From positions 124,001-188,000 of the forward strand of contig JAGKWO010000003.1 in assembly GCA_021151835.1 (NCBI GenBank): a stretch of 64,000 nt of DNA, written 5' to 3'. A model generated the notes under the pieces. It had not been told where the DNA came from. It did not search any database and saw only the letters and a program-made list of their open reading frames with translations. The first letter of the stretch is position 1. Each line of letters starts with the position of its first letter. This document shows, in pieces, positions 43,360-51,889 of this stretch. The position numbers and the translations under genes were made by a program. This DNA is from Gammaproteobacteria bacterium (GTDB taxonomy: Bacteria; Pseudomonadota; Gammaproteobacteria; Pseudomonadales; Cellvibrionaceae).

Positions 43360-44247
43360 TTGAGACTTTTATTGAATCTGATTGGTGTTATTTGCGGTTC
43401 GTTGATAGCACTACTTAGCCATGCAGGCAATACGATTACTGCCGCCGTGGATGAGGACATTATTGCCGACTACCAATTATTTATTGGTGATCGCGATCCG
43501 ATTGATATCGAGCACTTCGGCGGCCCCGGTGCACGCCGTGATGTGATTGAGATTGTATTATTACAACAAGCGCTTCATCTGGGTGGATTTAACGGTAAAG
43601 TGGTGTTGCGCCCGGAAAATAGCTACCTGCGCATTTTAAAGTTGTTAACCGACGGGCAAATCGCTATTTCAGGCGCATTAATGTGGCGAGATGATATAAA
43701 ACCCTATTCCGAATTTTTATTCAAATCGCGCGCCCTCGTTCACGAGGGCGAATTTATTGTCGGACTCTATACCCGCCAGGATAATAATCGCGCGCTTAAT
43801 GCCACTACCCGCGACAAGGTTAGCCACCTCAGTGCCGCGTCTAATGATCACTGGAAACCGGATATTCAAGCCCTGAAATCCCTGGGCATTAACCGCATTT
43901 ATTATTCTACTTACTGGGTACAAATTGTGCGCATGGTTGTGGCTGGTCGCGCCGATGTTACGCTTGCACCTTTTCAAAGTAATCCGGGCATGAAAGTGCA
44001 AGTTGAAAACCTTGAGCTTGTACCAATTCCCGGGATCAAGGTTGCTTTGCCGGGCAGCCGGCATTGGCCAATCAGTAAAAAACACCCGCAAAGCCAGGAA
44101 ATATTTTCAGCATTGGAAAAAGGAATAGCGCTGCTGGAACAAAAAAATATTATCCAGCGCGCTTACGAAGAGTGTGGTTTTTTCCATGAAGGTGTGAAGA
44201 ATTGGAAACTCCTGAATCCTTCGGTAAAACGAGAATCCCGCCACTAA
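43360..44247 (+). CDS. Secreted solute-binding-like protein (PBP2 fold suspected)
   Basis: A 295-aa protein if started at a TTG with AGGGAGA about 6 nt upstream, giving a signal peptide MRLLLNLIGVICGSLIALLS followed by HAGNT. The body resembles periplasmic amino-acid-type binding proteins (VIEIVLLQQALHLGGFNGKV, LTDGQIAISGALMWRDDIKP, VQIVRMVVAGRADVTLAPFQ), a fold also used by sensor-associated proteins. No permease or ATPase genes adjoin it. An upstream ATG at 43312 would give no proper signal. It runs convergently into the LacI gene with only 4 nt between the stops. Specific function unknown. Confidence 0.7.
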   Translation: MRLLLNLIGVICGSLIALLSHAGNTITAAVDEDIIADYQLFIGDRDPIDIEHFGGPGARRDVIEIVLLQQALHLGGFNGKVVLRPENSYLRILKLLTDGQIAISGALMWRDDIKPYSEFLFKSRALVHEGEFIVGLYTRQDNNRALNATTRDKVSHLSAASNDHWKPDIQALKSLGINRIYYSTYWVQIVRMVVAGRADVTLAPFQSNPGMKVQVENLELVPIPGIKVALPGSRHWPISKKHPQSQEIFSALEKGIALLEQKNIIQRAYEECGFFHEGVKNWKLLNPSVKRESRH

Positions 44248-44251
44248 AGAA

Positions 44252-45268
44252 TTAAATTAATTGCGGTGCAAGGCCAGTGCTTTCACGCACAATTAATTGA
44301 TGTGGCAGAATACGTTTAACCGGTTGCATAGGTTCCCCATTTAATTGCGGCAATAATAATTCCATGCACGCAACCCCAATCTCGGTCATCGGTTGTGCAA
44401 CCGTTGTTAACGAAGGGCTGCAATATTCAGCGTAGCGAATATTATCAAAACCCAGCACCGAAAAATCCTCCGGAATTTTAAACCCCATTTTATGCAACGT
44501 GGACATACAACTCATTGCCATTTCATCACTGAAGGCAAAAATCGCCGTGGGGCGATTGGTTAAACTTGCCAGTTTACGCGTTGCTTCAGCCGCACCGGAA
44601 AGCGCGTAATCACCAATCTGGATTAATTGTTCATCAAAAGAAATTTCCGCATTGCCCAGTGCATTTTTATATCCATCCAGGCGCGCAATAGTGCTCGGCG
44701 ATGTCATATTGCCCGCAATAACACCGATACGTTTATGGCCAAGACTAAGTAAATAATCGACTGCATCCTTGGCGGCGGCGGTGTTATCAATATTGACACT
44801 GGGAATCCCATCAATATCCACCGGCTCGCATGCGTTCACTAATGGCGGCAATTGGTCGGCGAGCGGGCGATCATGATCAATATCAAATGGCAAGCGCGAA
44901 CAAAATAATAAAATGCCATCGGCCTGGCGCGAGCGAACCATGTTGGCAAATGAGCGCTCGCGGCTTTCCATTTCCTGGGTATCACCTAACAATAATGAAT
45001 AACCATTTTGCAACGCGATACTTTCAATCGCGCGAATTACCGGATAATTAAACACGCTGATTGCATCGGGGATAATCGCAACCAGGTTGTAAGTTTTGGA
45101 CATGCGCAAACTGACACCGAGGCTGTTGGGTGTATAACCCGTGCGCTTGACCACCTCCAAGACACGGGCGCGCTTGTCTTCAGTCACCAGGTCAGGGTTG
45201 CGTAATACGCGCGAAACTGTAGCGGGGGAAACTTTCGCCTCTTTGGCGATGTCCTTTATTCCTATCAT
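44252..45268 (-). CDS. LacI-family transcriptional regulator
   Basis: A 338-aa repressor. The N-terminal helix-turn-helix is IKDIAKEAKVSPATVSRVLR, followed by the hinge helix region NSLGVSLRMSKTY and a sugar-binding periplasmic-like domain (about 60-338; VNIDNTAAAKDAVDYLLSLG, RIGVIAGNMTSPSTIARLDG, AIFAFSDEMA, LGFDNIRYAEYCSPSLTTVA). LacI proteins of this sort bind palindromes with a central CG. Such sites occur at 47648-47800 and 60861-60960, so it probably controls the GH97/GH87/TonB-receptor glucan locus. It lies downstream of GH97 on the same strand. Confidence 0.9.
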   Translation of the reverse strand: MIGIKDIAKEAKVSPATVSRVLRNPDLVTEDKRARVLEVVKRTGYTPNSLGVSLRMSKTYNLVAIIPDAISVFNYPVIRAIESIALQNGYSLLLGDTQEMESRERSFANMVRSRQADGILLFCSRLPFDIDHDRPLADQLPPLVNACEPVDIDGIPSVNIDNTAAAKDAVDYLLSLGHKRIGVIAGNMTSPSTIARLDGYKNALGNAEISFDEQLIQIGDYALSGAAEATRKLASLTNRPTAIFAFSDEMAMSCMSTLHKMGFKIPEDFSVLGFDNIRYAEYCSPSLTTVAQPMTEIGVACMELLLPQLNGEPMQPVKRILPHQLIVRESTGLAPQLI

Positions 45269-45467
45269 GTCGATGGCCTGTTTTTTTGTTGTTATGGATT
45301 TGTGTCTAGCAGGCTAAGGCTAGCACTTTTTGGAAATAAAGGTTGTGACGTGGAAATAAAAAAGGAGCAGCGTGATACTCCAGCGATACAGGAAAGACAC
45401 ATCCCCGGATTACTATTCACCGCTGCCCCAAGCAAGGGAGAGACTAGGGTTCGACAGATAAAACACA

Positions 45468-47489
45468 CTATTTGGCGATTAGACTAATGGCGGCGCCACC
45501 TCCGGGAGCTAATTGCAATGAAACCTCATCGCCCTGGGCAACATCCAATTGCCTGATTTCATAACTTCCCGGATTCTTGGCGTAGTGCGCAGTTTTTCCA
45601 TCCTGGTATATTCGCGCGGTATATTGTTTACCTGCATCGAGGAAATCCAGTTTTAATTTTAGATTGCGCGCTTTTTCGTTGGTTAATGCACCGATAAACC
45701 AGTTGTCGCTGGCGCGTGCTTTACGGGCGATAGCAACATATTCGCCAATGTCGCCACCGAGTGCCCTGGTGGTTTGCCAATCGACAGCAACATCTTTAAT
45801 AAATTGGAATGCATCCGGATGTTGCTCATAGTGCTCCGGTAAATCCGATGCCATTTGCACCGGCGAATAAATCACTACGTACAATGCCAATTGTTTTGCC
45901 AGCGTGGTATTCACCTGGTTTTTCGGGCGCGATGGCAGTGTCAACTCAAATGCACCGGGAGTGAAATCCATCGGGCCGGATAACATGCGTGTAAAGGGAA
46001 TAATTGCGGTGTGATTCGGTGGATTGCCACCGTCAGCAGACCATGCATCGTATTCCTGCCCACGCGCGACTTCGCGTGAAATAATATTCGGATAGGTTCT
46101 GCGTTCACCGGTATCTTTTACCGTTTCATGTGCAACGACAGCAATTTTATGCTGCGCGGCAATATCGATAACACGTTGCGCATGATTCACATAAAACTGG
46201 CCGTGATGATACAAACCATTTACCAGTTCTTCGCCGGTTTCCACATAACCGGTCTTCACGGCTTTCATGCCGTAGCGCTGCAAAAAATCAAAAGCGTCAT
46301 CCAACTGGCTCTCATAATTTTCAATTGCCGCACCGGTTTCGTGATGACCGATAATATAAACTCCTTTTTGTTGTGCGTACCGGCTGAGTTCTTCTACATC
46401 AAAATCCGGTGTGGGCGTATAAAAATTAAAGGCATTGCCTCCTCCCGGCAACCACCACTCGCCGTCCCATCCTTTATTCCAGCCTTCCACCAATACACCG
46501 GCAAAACCGTGTTTTGCGGCAAAGTCGATATATTTTTTGGTATTTGCTGTTGTTGCCCCGTGAGTCGGGCCGGATTTCCAACTGGTTTTTTCCAAATGTA
46601 ATTCCCACCAGATGCCCACATATTTTGCCGGTTTGATCCAGGACACATCGCCCAGTTTGTTTGGCTCGTTTAAATTCAATGTGAGGTAATTGGTAATTAA
46701 ATCTGCGGCGGAATCTTCAATCTGCAAAGTACGCCAGGGTGTTACCGCCGGCGCTTGTATTTTTACGGCGGTCGGCACGTTTTTGGAAATGGGCACCAGG
46801 GTTGCGCTAATTTTTCCATCCGCCGCGCCCGCTACATTCATCGTGGAATAGTTATGCAACGCAGCTTCGTGTAACGCGATAAAAGTACCCTCAGCCGTCT
46901 TCATGGTTACCGGTGTATGCACCAAGCCCATTTTGCTGACCGGCGATTGTCGATACAAATATTCATATTGGTTTCCCGCTTGCCCCGGTGTCCACCAGGC
47001 GATGTGGTCGGCAGCCATATTGAACTCAGTCAGCTCGCGTACAATTTCAATGGAAGACAATGTTGATTGCTGCGGAAATTCATAACGGAAACCAATACCG
47101 TCATCATACACGCGGAACACTACATCCAATTTGCGTTGGTTGCCGCTGGTTTCGCGCAAGGCCAGGTGCAACTGGTTGTAATGGTTACGGATAAATTGTT
47201 CTTCGCCCCAGGGCTGTTCCCAGGTTTGGTCAAACTTACTGGTTTTTGCCGATTCCAATTTAAAACCGCGAGCTAACGCCGGCTGGTTTTTTAATTCAAA
47301 TCCCAGGCGCGAATTCGCCACCAGATCTTTGCCTTTGTAAAAAACTTTATAGCTGGGCTCACCGGCAGGTGATAAATAAATATTCACACCAACGGTATTC
47401 GCTGGCGACGAAAGGCTGGCAACCGGTGTCTGGGCAGTTGCCGAGGTAGAAATCCAGGAGGCGATAAGAACCATAAGTATTTTTTTCAT
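45468..47489 (-). CDS. GH97 glycoside hydrolase, inverting type (alpha-glucosidase-like)
   Basis: A 673-aa secreted protein; signal peptide about 1-19 (ATA|QTP). The N-terminal sandwich includes DDGIGFRYEFP, the barrel GVLVEGWNKGWDGEWW, VKTGYVETGEE and VVAHETVKDTGERRTYPNIISREVARGQEY, and the C-terminal sandwich ends with LAPGGGAAISLI. The VKTGYV segment lacks the aspartate of the retaining branch, and the AHE and SRE glutamates correspond to the base residues of SusB-like inverting alpha-glucosidases. With two GH87-like enzymes nearby, it would split alpha-gluco-oligosaccharides to glucose in the periplasm. It is divergent from the first GH87 gene across a cluster of LacI-type operators. Confidence 0.88.
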   Translation of the reverse strand: MKKILMVLIASWISTSATAQTPVASLSSPANTVGVNIYLSPAGEPSYKVFYKGKDLVANSRLGFELKNQPALARGFKLESAKTSKFDQTWEQPWGEEQFIRNHYNQLHLALRETSGNQRKLDVVFRVYDDGIGFRYEFPQQSTLSSIEIVRELTEFNMAADHIAWWTPGQAGNQYEYLYRQSPVSKMGLVHTPVTMKTAEGTFIALHEAALHNYSTMNVAGAADGKISATLVPISKNVPTAVKIQAPAVTPWRTLQIEDSAADLITNYLTLNLNEPNKLGDVSWIKPAKYVGIWWELHLEKTSWKSGPTHGATTANTKKYIDFAAKHGFAGVLVEGWNKGWDGEWWLPGGGNAFNFYTPTPDFDVEELSRYAQQKGVYIIGHHETGAAIENYESQLDDAFDFLQRYGMKAVKTGYVETGEELVNGLYHHGQFYVNHAQRVIDIAAQHKIAVVAHETVKDTGERRTYPNIISREVARGQEYDAWSADGGNPPNHTAIIPFTRMLSGPMDFTPGAFELTLPSRPKNQVNTTLAKQLALYVVIYSPVQMASDLPEHYEQHPDAFQFIKDVAVDWQTTRALGGDIGEYVAIARKARASDNWFIGALTNEKARNLKLKLDFLDAGKQYTARIYQDGKTAHYAKNPGSYEIRQLDVAQGDEVSLQLAPGGGAAISLIAK

Positions 47490-47647
47490 TGTTTTAGTCT
47501 TGGTGATTAAACATTGTTAATGAGTCTAGTGATCAGGCAACAAACATCGGAATATGTCAGCTACCCCTACGCAGTTATTCTGTAGTTGAACCAATTTAAT
47601 AGCAGGAATTATCGGCTGTCTAGCGCTAAAACCTTGTTTTTAAAAAA

Positions 47648-47680
47648 GAAATCGTTTTCAAATTCCTGAAAACGATTTCA
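47648..47680. promoter_or_regulatory. Pair of LacI-type operators
   Basis: GAAATCGTTTTCA (47648-47660) and TGAAAACGATTTCA (47667-47680), both centred on CG, lie in the divergent region between GH97 and the first GH87 gene, nearer GH97. Confidence 0.75.
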
Positions 47681-47768
47681 AAAAAACAGTCCATAAACCC
47701 ACTAATCAGCACGCCTTCAGGGGATGGCCATTGGCAGATAGTGAACCCTTTCGACAATTTAAAAATTG

Positions 47769-47800
47769 GCAACGTTTTCAAAAAAAAGAAATCGATTTCA
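47769..47800. promoter_or_regulatory. Second pair of LacI-type operators
   Basis: GCAACGTTTTCA (47769-47780) and GAAATCGATTTCA (47788-47800); the latter contains the perfect palindrome GAAATCGATTTC. They lie about 310 nt before the first GH87 gene. Confidence 0.75.
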
Positions 47801-47985
47801 GATTTTTTTGTGCACCTTTTAATCTAGACACGCACCTTTTTCTGTCATTAAGATAATTTCGGAAATGTTGGATCACTTCATTTTTATTGCATCCCCATTT
47901 CTGTAAAAAATAATTATTTCCGTAAAAATAATAATGCTGTCGCTTCATAGCCATTTGCCTGGCATCTAACTATTGCTATCGCTTT

Positions 47986-48009
47986 TATAACAATAATTTT
48001 GTAAATCAA
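47986..48009 (+). promoter_or_regulatory. Conserved leader element upstream of the first GH87-like gene
   Basis: TATAACAATAATT followed by a GTAAATCAA-like tail; nearly the same sequence recurs at 51834-51856 before the second GH87-like gene. Probably a shared promoter or 5' leader segment. Confidence 0.4.
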
Positions 48010-48107
48010 TAAATTGGTAACTGCAATTTCGCTGTAGATTCATCGCAAGCACTGCGGCACACACATCAACCGCGTGAAAGAATTTAATAACAATGAGGAA
48101 ATCCACC

Positions 48108-51100
48108 ATGAAAACTGTCACATCAACCCGGCGTTTAACGCACGCATTGGCTATCGGTATTATTAGCCTGCCCTGTTTACTCGCCACCACCGTACACGCA
48201 CAAACCAATCTCGCCGCCGGTAAAACCATTACTGCCTCCACCACCGTCTCCGGCTTTCCCGGTAGCAATTCGGTGGATGGAAACCAGGGCACTTATTGGG
48301 AAAGCCAGAACAATGCCTTTCCACAATCACTCACCGTGGATTTGGGCAGCGCCTACAACGTAAATCGTGTGGTGCTGAAATTGCCCAACAACTGGGGCAG
48401 CCGCACCCAAAATATTTCAGTGGCCGGCAGTGTGAATGGATCGACTTATTCAACACTGGTGAATACCGCGGGTTATACATTTAATCCATCCAGCAGCAAC
48501 AATGTCACCATTAATGTGCCGGGTAGTAGTGCACGCTATTTGCGTTTGAATGTCACTGGCAATACCGGTTGGCCCGCCGCACAACTTTCCGAAGTAGAAG
48601 TCTATGGTGATAACCAGGCGCCAGTGCGCGATGCTTTCGCACAATTAAAAGCAACCTCCTACAACAGCATGAATGGAATTCAAACCGAAGCCACAACTGA
48701 CAGTGGTGGTGGCAATAATATTGGCTGGATTGAAGACGGCGACTGGATTGCGTTTAGTAATGTGAATTTTGGCAACGGCGCAAATAAAGTAAGCGCACGT
48801 GTTGCCAGCAATACGGCCGGCGGAACGATTGAATTGCGGTTGGGCAGTATCAGTGGTTCCTTGATTGGTACCATTCCTGTAACCAGCACTGGCGGCTGGC
48901 AAACCTGGGTAACCAAAACCGCAAATGTTTCGGTTGAGGGTACGCACGATTTGTATCTGGTATTTAAAGGTTCTGCTGCCGGCGGTTTGTTTAATGTGAA
49001 CTGGCTGCAATTCAGTAACGACAGCAATCCCGGTTTACCGGCAACACCACAAAACCTTTCATCGACGGGGAAAACTGCAGCAAGCATTTCATTGTCATGG
49101 ACTGCGGCAAGCGGTGCAGACGGTTATGAAATTGTGCGCAATGGCAGTTTGTTAACCACAACTACCGGAACAATATTTACTGATAATGGTTTATCAGCCA
49201 GCACTACTTACGCATATAGCGTGCGTGCCTTCAATGCCGCAGGCAGCTCCGGTGCGAGCAACAGTGTGAGTGTGACGACTGATGCTGGCAATCAAAATCC
49301 GCAGGTAGTAAAAATCTCCGCAGGAAAACCAGTCACTGCCAGCACTGCTGTGAGTTTTTTACCTGCAACCAACACTGTCGATAATAATGCAGCGACTTAT
49401 TGGGAAAGTAATAGCAATGCATTTCCGCAAACCTTGACGATTGATTTGGGCAGCACCCATCGTGTTAGCCGTGTGCTATTGAAATTACCCAACGATGCCG
49501 CCTGGGCAACACGCACGCAAACTTTATCGGTATTAGGTAGCAGCAACGGCACAGCATTTAATACGCTGGTGAATGCAGCGGGTTATGTATTTAACCCGGC
49601 ATCCGCAAATACCGTGACAATTAATTTTGCCGAAACCGCCACACGTTTTGTGCGCTTGAATATCACCGGCAACACCGGTTGGACTGCGGCGCAATTATCG
49701 GAATTTGAAGTACATGGATATCCAGACCCGGTGCCGCCGGCAACGCCGCAAAATTTGCGTAGCACTGGCACATCGGCATCATCAGTTTTCCTTGCGTGGA
49801 ATGCAGCGGAAGGTGCAACCGGGTATCGTATTTTGCGCGGCAATACGGTTGTGGGCAATGTAACTACGACCACGTTTGAAGATACCGGATTAACGCCTGT
49901 TACCAATTACAGTTACAAAGTCGTTGCGTATAACCAATACGGCGATTCAAGCGCAAGCAACCAAATTTCTGCAACCACGACCGAAGAAGGCAATGGTGGC
50001 GGCGGCAATGATTGGGAACCCAACGGGACCCACGGTGCGCAAGTTCCTTACAAGCGTTACGACACTGAACAGGCCACTTACGGCGGCGGCGCGCAATTAA
50101 AAACGGCCCCGACGTTCCTGCAATCATTAACCGCATCGGAAGCATCGGGCCAGGCGTATATCGCATTGCCAACCAATGGTTCCTACGCGCAATGGACCAT
50201 CAAACCCAATGAAGGCGGCGCCGGTGTAACCATGCGTTTCACCATGCCGGATTCTGCTAACGGCATGGGTTTAACCGGTGCATTGGATGTATTTGTAAAT
50301 GGTGTGCGTGCGCAAACGGTGCCGTTGACTTCTTACTACAACTATCAATATTTTAATCCTGGCGGCGGTCATCCTTCCGATACCTCAGCAGGAGGCAGCC
50401 CATTATTCCGCTTCGATGAAGTGCATTGGAAATTAAGCACACCATTGCAACCCGGCGATGTCATTCGCATCGTAAAAGCCAACGGTGATAATTTGGAATA
50501 CGGTGTGGATTTCCTTGAAATTGAACCGGTTCCCACTGCACTTGCACGCCCGGGCAATTCTGTTTCTGTCACTGATTTTGGTGCAGTTGCCAACGATGGC
50601 AATGATGACCTTGCCGCATTTAATGCAGCAGTCACTGCGGCAGTAGCCAACAACCAGACACTTTATATTCCTGCCGGTACATTCAACTTGAGCAGCATGT
50701 GGGTGATAGGTTCAGTAGCCAATAAAATTAATAACATCACCATTCGCGGTGCGGGTATGTGGCATACCAATATCCAGTTCACCAATCCGAATGTTGCGGG
50801 CGGAGGTATTTCATTCCGCGTGGCCGGCCAACTGGATTTCAGCCACGTGTATATGAATTCCATGTTGCGTTCGCGTTATTCCGAAGGCGCAATCTACAAA
50901 GCATTTATGGATAACTTTGGTAAAAACTCCAAAGTCCATAACGTGTGGGTAGAACATTTTGAATGCGGATTCTGGGTGGGCGATTACGCGCACACGCCCG
51001 CAATTATTGCCGATGGTTTGATTATCGAACACAGCCGTATTCGTAACAATTTGGCGGACGGTGTTAACTTTGCACAAGGCACCAGCAATTCCACGGTACG

Positions 51101-51743
51101 CAACAGCAGCATTCGCAACAATGGTGACGACGGCCTTGCGGTCTGGACCAGCAATGTCAATGCAGCGCCCGCCGGGGTAAATAATGTGTTCACTTACAAC
51201 ACCATTGAATTTAATTGGCGCGCGGCAGGTATCGCCTTCTTTGGTGGTAGCGGTCACAAAGCCTCATACAATTTAATTGTGGATGGTATTGGCAGTTCCG
51301 GTTTCCGGATGAACACGGTGTTCCCCGGTTATCACTTCCAGAACAATACCGGCATTGAATTTTCCAACAGCACCATCATCCGTAGCGGCACCAGCCTGGA
51401 TACCTGGGGCGGTGAGCGCGGCGCAATTGATCTGGAAGCATCGAGCGATCCGATTCGCAACGTCACTATTTCCAATATCGATATTTTTGATACACAACGC
51501 AGCGCAATCCAAATGGGTTACAGCGGTGGCTTCCAGAATATTGTATTCAACAACATCAACATTAACGGCACCGGTAAAGATGGTGTAACTACCTCGCGCT
51601 TCGCCGGGCCGCATTTGGGTGCAGCGATTTACACTTACACCAACAATGGCTCGGCGACATTTAACGGTTTAACCACCAGCAATGTGGCAAACCCCAACAC
51701 CAACTTTATCCAACAAGGGTTTAATGTAATTATCAATAATTAA
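48108..51743 (+). CDS. Secreted modular GH87-like alpha-1,3-glucanase (with CBM6)
   Basis: A 1211-aa protein; signal peptide to about residue 32 (VHA|QTN). Domains in order: F5/8-type-C/discoidin (about 33-168), CBM6 (about 178-305; WIEDGDWIAFSNV), Fn3 (about 312-392), second F5/8-type-C (about 402-540), second Fn3 (about 550-630), a carbohydrate-binding sandwich (about 645-825; GVDFLEIEPVP) and a right-handed beta-helix (about 830-1211). The helix has VTDFGAVANDG, LADGVNFAQGTS and SIRNNGDDGLAVW, where the Asp cluster resembles that of GH87 alpha-1,3-glucanases/mycodextranases. The start used has AGGA 8 nt upstream, as in the next gene. Assignment to GH87 is from motif memory. Confidence 0.75.
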   Translation: MKTVTSTRRLTHALAIGIISLPCLLATTVHAQTNLAAGKTITASTTVSGFPGSNSVDGNQGTYWESQNNAFPQSLTVDLGSAYNVNRVVLKLPNNWGSRTQNISVAGSVNGSTYSTLVNTAGYTFNPSSSNNVTINVPGSSARYLRLNVTGNTGWPAAQLSEVEVYGDNQAPVRDAFAQLKATSYNSMNGIQTEATTDSGGGNNIGWIEDGDWIAFSNVNFGNGANKVSARVASNTAGGTIELRLGSISGSLIGTIPVTSTGGWQTWVTKTANVSVEGTHDLYLVFKGSAAGGLFNVNWLQFSNDSNPGLPATPQNLSSTGKTAASISLSWTAASGADGYEIVRNGSLLTTTTGTIFTDNGLSASTTYAYSVRAFNAAGSSGASNSVSVTTDAGNQNPQVVKISAGKPVTASTAVSFLPATNTVDNNAATYWESNSNAFPQTLTIDLGSTHRVSRVLLKLPNDAAWATRTQTLSVLGSSNGTAFNTLVNAAGYVFNPASANTVTINFAETATRFVRLNITGNTGWTAAQLSEFEVHGYPDPVPPATPQNLRSTGTSASSVFLAWNAAEGATGYRILRGNTVVGNVTTTTFEDTGLTPVTNYSYKVVAYNQYGDSSASNQISATTTEEGNGGGGNDWEPNGTHGAQVPYKRYDTEQATYGGGAQLKTAPTFLQSLTASEASGQAYIALPTNGSYAQWTIKPNEGGAGVTMRFTMPDSANGMGLTGALDVFVNGVRAQTVPLTSYYNYQYFNPGGGHPSDTSAGGSPLFRFDEVHWKLSTPLQPGDVIRIVKANGDNLEYGVDFLEIEPVPTALARPGNSVSVTDFGAVANDGNDDLAAFNAAVTAAVANNQTLYIPAGTFNLSSMWVIGSVANKINNITIRGAGMWHTNIQFTNPNVAGGGISFRVAGQLDFSHVYMNSMLRSRYSEGAIYKAFMDNFGKNSKVHNVWVEHFECGFWVGDYAHTPAIIADGLIIEHSRIRNNLADGVNFAQGTSNSTVRNSSIRNNGDDGLAVWTSNVNAAPAGVNNVFTYNTIEFNWRAAGIAFFGGSGHKASYNLIVDGIGSSGFRMNTVFPGYHFQNNTGIEFSNSTIIRSGTSLDTWGGERGAIDLEASSDPIRNVTISNIDIFDTQRSAIQMGYSGGFQNIVFNNININGTGKDGVTTSRFAGPHLGAAIYTYTNNGSATFNGLTTSNVANPNTNFIQQGFNVIINN
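49356..49753 (+). repeat. 398-bp segment nearly identical to 52742-53139
   Basis: It encodes most of the second discoidin domain and the linker into the second Fn3 domain. The nucleotide sequence is almost the same as in the neighbouring gene, including silent positions, while flanking domains are clearly more diverged. Confidence 0.85.
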
Positions 51744-51760
51744 TTCCGGATGATTTAACA

Positions 51761-51786
51761 GGGGAACCTTCGGGTTCCTCTTTTTT
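51761..51786 (+). terminator. Intrinsic terminator after the first GH87-like gene
   Basis: GGGGAACC, TTCG, GGTTCCTC followed by six T residues, 18 nt past the stop codon. Confidence 0.85.
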
Positions 51787-51833
51787 ATATCGCCTCACCC
51801 AGGTTTTTCCATTCCTTTAAGACACGTGCTTTC

Positions 51834-51856
51834 TATAACAATAATTCGTCAATCAA
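51834..51856 (+). promoter_or_regulatory. Conserved leader element upstream of the second GH87-like gene
   Basis: TATAACAATAATTCGTCAAT and following CAA match the element at 47986-48009, ending 33 nt before the ATG. Confidence 0.4.
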
Positions 51857-51889
51857 CCCACATGCTCGCAAGAGTCAGGAAAATCTATT

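Noticed and set aside
44252..45268. Assigning the LacI regulator to the ATATTGTA-n-TACAATAT sites
   Set aside because: LacI-family proteins with this hinge usually need a central CG, which those sites lack, whereas the sites at 47648-47800 and 60861-60960 have it.
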